Assembly: GCA_023424585.1 (NCBI GenBank)
Contig: JAFADT010000371.1
Span: forward strand, 1-8,415
DNA: 8,415 nt
Direction: 5' to 3'
DNA from: Pseudomonadota bacterium
GTDB lineage: Bacteria > Myxococcota > Myxococcia > Myxococcales > Myxococcaceae
Under the pieces are notes generated by a model that saw only the letters and a program-made list of their open reading frames with translations, had not been told where the DNA came from and made no database searches. The position numbers were made by a program, and so were the translations under genes. Of the stretch, positions 1-6,041 are shown one piece after another. Within the stretch, counting starts at the first letter, position 1; the number at the start of each line of letters is the position of its first letter.

Positions 1-976
1 CGCCGGACGTCTGCGTCGCGCCGATGGCCGCCACCTTGCCGCCCGTGTCCCCCTGGGGATTGGCGATGCCGTTGCCGCCGCCGGAGCCCAGCGCGAGGGC
101 GCCGCCGGACGTCGCGCCCGCGAGCGCCTCCGCCACGTTGGCGCCGCTGCCGGCGCTCCCGAGCACGTCCGCGATGGCGTCTCCGTCACCAGGGCCCTTG
201 CCGCCCAGCAGCTTGAGGAGCCCGGTGCCCGCGACCTTGGCCTCCACCTGCTGCCGGCGCTCCGCGCTGTTGGCGGGCGCGGACGCCGAGGCGGCGGGGG
301 TGGGCTTCTTCGAGGGCGCCTTCTCCTCCGGCTTCTTCTCCGCGCTGGGGCCCTCCTTCTTGGGCTCCTCCACCTTCGCGGGCTGGGGCGGGATGATGGC
401 GCGCACGAAGCGGTCTTCCAACTGGTCCAGCTCCACCTCCGCCTCCACCGGCGCGGGCTGGGCGGCGATGATCGCGACGCTCAGCACGTAGAGCCCCAGC
501 ATCGCCAGCAGGATGCTGGCGAAGAGGCGGTCCACCGTGCGCCACGGGCTGGCCTTCAGCTCCGGGGGCAGCGCGGGCTTCGCGCCCTCCGGGGGCGCGG
601 GGATGAAGTGGAAGAAGAGGGTGCCTTCCGGCAGGTCCACCTTGCCGCGGGCGCTCTCCTGCAGCGGCAGGTCGAAGGTGTCGTCCGCGCGGCGCGTGGC
701 GAGCCCCTGGGCGCGCAGCGCGTCGAAGTCCACGTCCGACGAGCCCAGGTTGATGCGGCCCTGCATGTGCTCGTCGATGATGAGGTGGAACTGCTGGCCG
801 CGGTTCTCCAGCACCTTGAAGCGCGGCGGGCGCTCCTGGGCCGGGGGCAGGACGATGGTGTTGCGCGCGTCGTCGCCGATGGTGACGGAGTCGTGGAGCA
901 GGTGGTGCTCTTCGACGATGCGCCCGTCCTGGATGACGCCGACGCGCAGCAGCTTGGGGCGGGTTTGAAGGGCCAT
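1..976 (-). CDS. gltG: GltG/NfsG-like inner-membrane protein with FHA-like domain (3' end beyond window)
   Basis: The gene begins at the ATG at 976-974 and stays open to base 1, giving 325 visible residues with no stop. Residues about 8-125 form an FHA-like beta-rich domain: a VTIGDDARNTIVLP segment (31-44) matches the usual IG...(N/D)IVL core. One hydrophobic helix follows at about 151-171, preceded by W145, R146 and R150, which predicts the FHA part in the cytoplasm and the rest in the periplasm. Next come a Lys/Pro/Glu-rich linker (about 196-235), a short VAGTGLLKLLGGKG element (248-261) and a Gly/Ala-rich stretch to the edge. This layout matches GltG (PglI) and its paralogue NfsG, the inner-membrane components of the gliding and sporulation machines; a TonB-like/AgmX-PglI-type C-terminal domain is expected past base 1. 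The start lies 4 bases after the preceding stop and has no clear Shine-Dalgarno sequence, so translation is probably coupled. The pThr-contacting Arg, Ser and His of classical FHA domains are not evident. Glt versus Nfs is unresolved. Confidence 0.85.
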   Translation of the reverse strand, partial: MALQTRPKLLRVGVIQDGRIVEEHHLLHDSVTIGDDARNTIVLPPAQERPPRFKVLENRGQQFHLIIDEHMQGRINLGSSDVDFDALRAQGLATRRADDTFDLPLQESARGKVDLPEGTLFFHFIPAPPEGAKPALPPELKASPWRTVDRLFASILLAMLGLYVLSVAIIAAQPAPVEAEVELDQLEDRFVRAIIPPQPAKVEEPKKEGPSAEKKPEEKAPSKKPTPAASASAPANSAERRQQVEAKVAGTGLLKLLGGKGPGDGDAIADVLGSAGSGANVAEALAGATSGGALALGSGGGNGIANPQGDTGGKVAAIGATQTSG

Positions 977-980
977 GGCG

Positions 981-1262
981 CTAGAAGGGGTCCTGCTGCA
1001 CGCTCTGGACCACCTTGGGCACGAAGCTCTCCGTGCGGTTCAGGTCGTCGAAGCTCGGCTTGGAGCGGTCGAGGAAATAGAAGGCCTCCGGCTTCTGGAT
1101 GCGCCCCTCGACCTTGATGGCCTCCAGGCGGATGGCCTTGGCCGGCTTCTTCGCGGCCGGCGCTGGCGTCGCGCCCTCCGCCGCCTTCTTCGTGGACGCG
1201 GGGTCCTCGGCCCAGGACGGACGGGCGACGGCGAGCAGCAGCAGGAAGAGGGCGGGGCGCAT
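981..1262 (-). CDS. gltF: Small exported protein in the GltF/NfsF position
   Basis: A 93-residue protein with a clear signal peptide: MRP, then a hydrophobic core (residues 4-13), then a likely signal peptidase I site after A18 (SWA before EDP). The mature protein would have about 75 residues. Its first part is a Lys/Ala/Pro-rich linker (about 21-43). The second part, from about 44, looks compact: IRLEAIKVEGRIQKPEAFYF (44-63) continues into LDRSKPSFDDL and ends QQDPF. There are no cysteines and no membrane span beyond the signal. It lies 15 bases after the TPR lipoprotein gene and 4 bases before the FHA-like gene. That is where gltF sits between gltE and gltG, and GltF is described as a periplasmic Glt component. 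The symbol rests on position, export and size, because I do not recall the GltF sequence well enough to compare. It has only a weak ribosome-binding site (TGAAG), suggesting coupling to the gene before it. Confidence 0.75.
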   Translation of the reverse strand: MRPALFLLLLAVARPSWAEDPASTKKAAEGATPAPAAKKPAKAIRLEAIKVEGRIQKPEAFYFLDRSKPSFDDLNRTESFVPKVVQSVQQDPF

Positions 1263-1277
1263 GGCTTCAGGTCGAGG

Positions 1278-2618
1278 CTACCGGACGTCTTTGGACACCT
1301 TACCCGAGCCGCCCGGTCGCGGGGCAGGGGGCCCTGGGGGCGGAGCGGGGGTCGGGTTTGCCTCGGGGGCCTTGGCGGCCTCGGCGGCCTTCTTGAGGCC
1401 CTCCTTCCGTTCGCGCTCGCGGCGGCGGGTCTCCCGGTCGATGCCCTTCTGCGCGTCCTTGAGGTATTGAGCGGTGCGCTCGTCGGTGCCGCCCTTCGCC
1501 TGGTACTGGTTCAGGAAGGACGCGGCCTTCTGGAGGCGCTCCAGGGTGTCCATGCCCGCGGGCTCCAGGTCCAGGTGGAGCAGGCCCAGGTTGAAGTACG
1601 CGTCCCGCGCGTCGGGCTGGAGCTGGAGCACGCGCTCGTACTCGGCCAGGGCGCGGGGGAAGTCGCCCTCGCCGCGGTAGGCGTTGCCCAGGTTGAGGTG
1701 GGCGGCGGCGAAGTCCGGCGCGGCCCTCACGGCGGCCTCCAGCTCCACGCGGGCGCCGGCGTAGTCCTCGCCCTCGTTGAGGAGGGTGCCCAGGTTGTTG
1801 CGCGCCTCGGCGAAGTCCGGCCGGAGCGCGATGGCCTGACGGAAGCGCTCCAGCGCCTGGGGGCGCTCCTTGAGGCCCAGGTGCACCAGGCCCAGGGCGT
1901 TGAGGGTGGCCGCGTCCTGCGCGTCGATGGCGAGCGCGTTGCCGAGCACCATGGAGGCCAGCTCGTACTTGCCCTCGCGGGCGTACACCTGCGCGAGCAC
2001 CTGCATGGCGGGCACGTGCTGCTCGCTGGCCTGGAGCGCGCGGCGGGCCTCCGCGACGGCGGGGGTGTGCTTCTTCTGGAGCAGCAGGTTCAGCGCCAGC
2101 GCCGTGCGCCGGGCCACCGAGTCCTGCTGGGCCAGCGCCTCGCGCAGCTCCGCCTCCAGCGACGCCGCGCGGCCCGTGCGCGCGGACAGCCGCACCAGGC
2201 AGTCCCACGCGGCCTCCTGGTCCGGGTCCAGCGCCAGCGCCTGGCGGTAGGAGCGCTCCGCGTCCGGGAAGCGGCCCTGGCGCTCCTGCACGATGCCCAG
2301 GTTCGTCCACGCGGGGCCCAGCTTCGGGGACTTCTCCAGCAGCGTCTTGAGCGCGGTCTCCGCGATGGTCAGCTCGCCGCGCCGGGCGACCTCCACCGCG
2401 CTGGTGAAGTCCCGCTCCGGTCCGGCGAGCGACCTCGCGACGGGGGCCAGCTCCGGCTTCGGCTTCGCGTCGCCGGCCTTCGGCGACGTGCTCACCGCGG
2501 TGGCGGGGCCGGCCGCCGGCCCGGCGAGCGTCGCGTCCTTGCGCGTCTTCGGACCGGAGGCGCAGGCGGACAGCCAGAGCACGAGCCCGGTGAGGGCGAA
2601 CCCGCGGCCCGCGTTCAT
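1278..2618 (-). CDS. gltE: TPR-repeat lipoprotein, GltE/AglT (or NfsE)-like
   Basis: This 446-residue protein starts at the ATG at 2618-2616, overlapping the previous stop by four bases (ATGA). A longer frame reaches back to 3023, but this start is supported by the good ribosome-binding site and the lipoprotein signal. The signal has hydrophobic residues 8-16 and a lipobox LSAC with the lipidated cysteine at C19. The +2 residue is Ala, so by the E. coli Lol rule it would go to the outer membrane; this rule is only a guide in myxobacteria. A low-complexity Ala/Pro/Lys linker follows to about 62. TPR units are clear at about 101-134, 203-236, 237-270, 271-304 and 305-338, with typical N-LG...Y...A...F/Y..AL.L.P patterns and weaker repeats between. 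Residues about 376-416 form a highly charged helix, followed by a Pro-rich tail (417-436). The layout matches GltE (AglT), the TPR lipoprotein of the M. xanthus gliding complex, and paralogue NfsE. It probably links membrane to periplasmic partners through its TPR groove (inference). Confidence 0.88.
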   Translation of the reverse strand: MNAGRGFALTGLVLWLSACASGPKTRKDATLAGPAAGPATAVSTSPKAGDAKPKPELAPVARSLAGPERDFTSAVEVARRGELTIAETALKTLLEKSPKLGPAWTNLGIVQERQGRFPDAERSYRQALALDPDQEAAWDCLVRLSARTGRAASLEAELREALAQQDSVARRTALALNLLLQKKHTPAVAEARRALQASEQHVPAMQVLAQVYAREGKYELASMVLGNALAIDAQDAATLNALGLVHLGLKERPQALERFRQAIALRPDFAEARNNLGTLLNEGEDYAGARVELEAAVRAAPDFAAAHLNLGNAYRGEGDFPRALAEYERVLQLQPDARDAYFNLGLLHLDLEPAGMDTLERLQKAASFLNQYQAKGGTDERTAQYLKDAQKGIDRETRRRERERKEGLKKAAEAAKAPEANPTPAPPPGPPAPRPGGSGKVSKDVR

Positions 2619-5600
2619 GGCGTGCCCCCTTCCGTCAGCTGGGGCGCCGCGCCAGAGTCGACGCGTGCGGGCGCCGCGAGGCTGCCCAGCAGGCCGTCCG
2701 GATACACGGTCTCCGACGCGAGCGCCCCCCGGGCCTCCTTGAGGACGGGGTACTCCTTGGGGCGGAAGCGGTTGAGGGCCTCCAGCGTGCGGCGCGTCCA
2801 CTCGTTGGAGACGCGGTTGTTGCGCGCCTCCTTGAGCGTGGCGGCGTAGCTCTCCACCGCGCGGTCCTCCAGCGCCACGGTGCGCTGCGTGAGCATGTCC
2901 TGGTACGTCAGCACCGCGTCGTCCCCCAGGCGCTTCACCTCCGGGGGCACCGGCGCGTCCAGCAGCGTGGCGGCGAAGCGCTCCAGGGCGTAGCCGCGCC
3001 GGTAGAACGACGCGAGCGACCACTCCAGCTGCTTGTACGGCAGCACCTTCGCGTACGCGGCATCCACCGCCTTCACGGCTTCGGTCTTCTTGTTGAAGCT
3101 CTTCTCCAGCGCCTTGCCGGCGCCGCTGAGCTTCAGCGCGTCGAAGCGCTGGAACTCCAGCTCCGCCAGCTGGAAGCGGCTGTAGGCGGCGGCCTCGGCG
3201 GCGCGCGGCTGCGCGTCCGGCTTCAGCTTGCGGCGGTCGAACTCATCCGCGGCGCTGGCGTACGCGCGCTGGGCCTCCTTCGCGTTGCCGCGCTTCTTCC
3301 ACGCGTCGCCCATGCGGCGCTTCGCGTCCACCACCAGCTCCACCTGATCCGCCTTGGTGGCGAACTTGCGGACGAAGGCCTCCAGCGCCTTGAGCTCGCC
3401 CTTCGTGTCGCCCTGCTTCGCCAGGATGCGGGCGGCGCGGTACTGGTTCTCCGGCGCGCTCTTCCCGTGGGGGTACAGCTCCACGCAGCGCTGGAAGGCG
3501 GCCGCGGCCTCCGCGTAGCGCTGCTGTCCTTCGAGCAGCGACGCCGCGTTGTAGAGCGCCGCCTCGCGCTCCTCGGCCTTCGGGTAGTCCCTCACCAGCT
3601 TCTGGTAGCTGGTGACGGCCTTGTCGAAGTCGTAGGACTTCTGCGCGTTCAGGGCCACGCGGAACAGCGCGGTGTGCGCCCACGGCGACTTCGGGTAGTC
3701 GCGGTAGATGCGCTCGTAGAGCTTCATCGCGGAGTCGAAGCGGCGCAGCTCCTCGTACGCCACCGCCGCGTTGTTGAGCGCCTTGTCCGCGAACTCGTGG
3801 CGGGGCGCCTCCTCCACCAGCTGGAGGTACTTCTTCGCCGCCTCGTCGTAGCGCTTCTGGGTGGCCAGCTGATCCGCCAGGTTGAAGCGGCCGGCGAGCT
3901 TGAACTTCATCAGCTCGCGGTACTGCTCGCTGGCCGGGTCCACCACCTGCGCGTTGCTGGCGAGCCGCGCGCTGACCTCCTCCACGCGCTCCCAGTCCTG
4001 GTCGACGAGGAAGGACTCGATGATGAGGTTGGTGGCGTAGCCGGCCACCGGGTTGCGCGGGTACGCCTGCACCACGCGCTCGAAGCGGGGGCGGGCCTGG
4101 GCGAAGTCGTCGTGCGTGTAGAACAGCTCCGCGGCCTGGTACGCGATGCCCGGCGCGGCCTCCTCCCTGGGCAGCAGCGCCACGTAGGCGTCGGACGCCT
4201 TCACGAGCGCTGCCTCGGACTCGGCCAGGGCCACGGGCGCGTGGGGGCTGTCCTTGGGGCGCTCGCTGGCGCGCAGCGGCTTGCGCTCCGGGACGCGGCC
4301 CGCCTTCACGTCCTCGTCCAGCTGGGCCTTCCAGGCGAGCACCGCGTTGTGCGCGGACACGTCGCGGTAGGTGGTGTCCTGGTTGGAGTCGCGGACGGCC
4401 GCGTACTCCTTCGCCGCCGCGCCATACGCGTCCGAGTTGAAGAGGGTCTCGGCGTGGAAGAAGCGCATCGCGTACGCGGTCTTGCTGCGCGGGAAGCGCT
4501 CCAGGTACGTGCCGTAGGCGCGCGCGGCGGCGGCGTAGGTGGCCTTGGCCTCCGCGTCCTTGCCCTCCTTCTGGAAGGCCTGCGCCTGCTGGTGCTGGTA
4601 CGCGGCGGCGGAGTAGAGGCTCTGCTCCGCGAGCGTCTGCGCGTGCGACAGCGCGTTCGGGTCGTCCTTGTTCTTCTCGTACCAGGCGCCGCCGGGCAGG
4701 TAGTCGCTGGCCAGCTTCTCCGACTCGCGCGCGTACAGGTCCATGCGCCGGTCGCGCTCGTAGGCCTGGACGATGCGCTGCTGAAGCCGCGGCGCGTCCG
4801 CGGTGAGCGGGTCGGTGGTCAGCACCTGCTGGTACGCCGCGATGGCGTCCTCGTTGCGGAGCTGGTCGAAGTAGACGTTGCCCAGCCGGCGGTACACCTC
4901 CGCCTCGTAGGGGCGGCCGCCGCGCTTCGCGAAGAGCTCGCGGGCCTTGGCGACGCCGCCCCACGCCTCGTCCGCCAGCGACAGCGCGATGTACTGGAGC
5001 GCCTCCGAGCGCAGGTCGCCTTCGTCCGCCTTGCTGCCGGACTGCTGGTGGGACTGGTAGTGGTCCATGAGCAGCAGGAAGCTGTCCACGGACTCCTCGA
5101 ACCAGTCCATGCGGTAGTACGTCCAGGCCAGCTTGTAGCGGGCCTTGTCGTAGAACCGGTGCTCCGTGTCGCGCGTGGCGGCGGTGTACGCCTCCGCGGC
5201 CTTGCGCAGCGCCTCCGGGTCGGACTCGTCCTCGAACCAGTACTCGCCGATGCGCGTCCACGCGTCGGTGGCGAAGCGGCTCTTCGGGTAGCGCGTGGTG
5301 AGCTGCTGGTAGGTGGCGAGGCTCTCCTCGTCCTTGTGCTGTTCGTTGAGGCAGTACGCCAGCAGGTACAGCGAGCCGTCGTTGAGCTTGTAGTCCGGGA
5401 AGCGCGCGAGGAGCGTGCGGTACAGCCCGATGGACGGCGTGAAGTCCACCTCCGGCTCCGGCGGCAGGTCCGCCATCGCCTCGTCGGACATCGTGCGCAC
5501 GCGCTCCGCGTAGTCCTTGCGCGCCAGCTGGTGCTCGTCCGCGGAGCGCTCGTAGTACAGCTCCGCCAGCCGGAACATCACGTCCGGCGTGGCGCGAGGC

Positions 5601-6019
5601 TCGTCCGGATAGCGGCGCAGGAAGTCCTCGAAGCGGGCGATGGCGTCCAGCCGCTGCGTGCGCTCCTGCGACTCCAGCGCGGTGAGCGTCTTCTCGTAGG
5701 CGTTGGAGAGCGCCGCGCGCTTCTGCTGATAGCGCCGCTCCACCAGCTGCTTCACCTCGCGGTGGAAGTCGCGCGACTCCGCCTCGTAGGCCTCGAGCGC
5801 GCGGCTCACGTCGCGCAGCAGCTGCTCCTGCTCCTGCGTGCGGCCCAGGCCGTCCAGGTAGCGCGAGGTGGGCGCGGGCACGGGCTCGGCCTTCGCGGGA
5901 GCGGCGGGCGCGGCGGGAGGCGGGGCCTTCTTCGCGGCCTGGCTGGGAGCCCTGGCCTTCGCGGCGTGCGAGGCCAGCGGCGCGAGGGCCAGGAAGAGGG
6001 CGAGGACGGGGCGGCGCAT
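2615..6019 (-). CDS. gltD: Large secreted TPR protein, GltD/AgmU (or NfsD)-like
   Basis: A 1134-residue protein with a signal peptide at residues 1-20 (MRRP, hydrophobic 5-18, likely cleavage near SHAA) and an Ala/Pro/Lys linker to about 50. A charged helical region (60-125) follows, and then a long alpha-solenoid of TPR-like repeats to about 925. Many repeats carry the (Y/F)P turn also seen in BamD- and CpoB-type TPR proteins: near residues 136, 206, 243, 508, 652, 774, 811 and 848. Segment 432-480 (SDYLPGGAWYEKNKDDPNAL, then a Gln/Ala-rich helix) is a non-canonical insertion. The last 200 residues are helical with no clear TPR, ending in a short disordered tail. There are two cysteines (C223, C845). 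Export, size, TPR content and position just before the GltE-like gene fit GltD/AgmU, a periplasmic scaffold of the gliding complex, or NfsD. The match is by architecture and synteny. It starts 6 bases after the preceding stop and overlaps the next gene by ATGA. Confidence 0.85.
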   Translation of the reverse strand: MRRPVLALFLALAPLASHAAKARAPSQAAKKAPPPAAPAAPAKAEPVPAPTSRYLDGLGRTQEQEQLLRDVSRALEAYEAESRDFHREVKQLVERRYQQKRAALSNAYEKTLTALESQERTQRLDAIARFEDFLRRYPDEPRATPDVMFRLAELYYERSADEHQLARKDYAERVRTMSDEAMADLPPEPEVDFTPSIGLYRTLLARFPDYKLNDGSLYLLAYCLNEQHKDEESLATYQQLTTRYPKSRFATDAWTRIGEYWFEDESDPEALRKAAEAYTAATRDTEHRFYDKARYKLAWTYYRMDWFEESVDSFLLLMDHYQSHQQSGSKADEGDLRSEALQYIALSLADEAWGGVAKARELFAKRGGRPYEAEVYRRLGNVYFDQLRNEDAIAAYQQVLTTDPLTADAPRLQQRIVQAYERDRRMDLYARESEKLASDYLPGGAWYEKNKDDPNALSHAQTLAEQSLYSAAAYQHQQAQAFQKEGKDAEAKATYAAAARAYGTYLERFPRSKTAYAMRFFHAETLFNSDAYGAAAKEYAAVRDSNQDTTYRDVSAHNAVLAWKAQLDEDVKAGRVPERKPLRASERPKDSPHAPVALAESEAALVKASDAYVALLPREEAAPGIAYQAAELFYTHDDFAQARPRFERVVQAYPRNPVAGYATNLIIESFLVDQDWERVEEVSARLASNAQVVDPASEQYRELMKFKLAGRFNLADQLATQKRYDEAAKKYLQLVEEAPRHEFADKALNNAAVAYEELRRFDSAMKLYERIYRDYPKSPWAHTALFRVALNAQKSYDFDKAVTSYQKLVRDYPKAEEREAALYNAASLLEGQQRYAEAAAAFQRCVELYPHGKSAPENQYRAARILAKQGDTKGELKALEAFVRKFATKADQVELVVDAKRRMGDAWKKRGNAKEAQRAYASAADEFDRRKLKPDAQPRAAEAAAYSRFQLAELEFQRFDALKLSGAGKALEKSFNKKTEAVKAVDAAYAKVLPYKQLEWSLASFYRRGYALERFAATLLDAPVPPEVKRLGDDAVLTYQDMLTQRTVALEDRAVESYAATLKEARNNRVSNEWTRRTLEALNRFRPKEYPVLKEARGALASETVYPDGLLGSLAAPARVDSGAAPQLTEGGTP
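2625..2633 (-). promoter_or_regulatory. Strong ribosome-binding site of the TPR lipoprotein gene
   Basis: GGAAGGGGG lies six bases before the ATG at 2618, inside the last codons of the GltD-like gene. It is the best Shine-Dalgarno-like sequence in the window. It supports the start at 2618 over the longer in-frame extension to 3023, and with the ATGA overlap it suggests independent as well as coupled initiation. Confidence 0.7.
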
Positions 6020-6021
6020 GG

Positions 6022-6041
6022 CCTCTCAGTCCCCCCCTTCC
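6022..6041 (-). promoter_or_regulatory. Purine-rich ribosome-binding region of the GltD-like gene
   Basis: GGAAGGGGGGG (6041-6031) lies 11 bases before the ATG at 6019, and a second purine run, TGAGAGG (6028-6022), includes the stop codon of the upstream gene and ends two bases before the ATG. The first is somewhat far and the second somewhat close for ideal spacing, so which one is used is uncertain. Confidence 0.5.

Noticed and set aside
24..1117. Several 119-169-codon frames on both strands over the FHA-like gene
   Set aside because: All overlap the minus-strand frame that has an FHA-like domain, a membrane span and a linker. Their own translations are low-complexity and have no recognisable fold.
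1263..1277. Possible promoter or terminator in the largest gap between genes
   Set aside because: The gap is only 15 bases, with no inverted repeat or T-run and no promoter-like pattern.
975..2849. 624-codon open frame on the plus strand
   Set aside because: It lies antisense to the small exported gene and the TPR lipoprotein gene. Its translation is low-complexity Arg/Gly/Leu/Ala with no domain, as expected for an antisense frame in very GC-rich DNA.
2619..3023. Longer N-terminus (581 residues) for the TPR lipoprotein
   Set aside because: The extension runs through the GltD-like coding region and gives Arg/Gly-rich low-complexity sequence. The start at 2618 has a strong ribosome-binding site and an intact lipoprotein signal with LSAC.
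3243..5261. 672-codon minus-strand frame inside the GltD-like gene
   Set aside because: It is an Arg/Gly/Ala/Pro-rich shadow in a different frame of a gene with clear TPR repeats and a signal peptide.
2615..6019. Assignment of the 1134-residue TPR protein as BamD or CpoB
   Set aside because: The (Y/F)P-type TPR turns are similar, but the protein is several times longer, has no lipobox, and sits with Glt/Nfs-type genes instead of bam or tol-pal genes.
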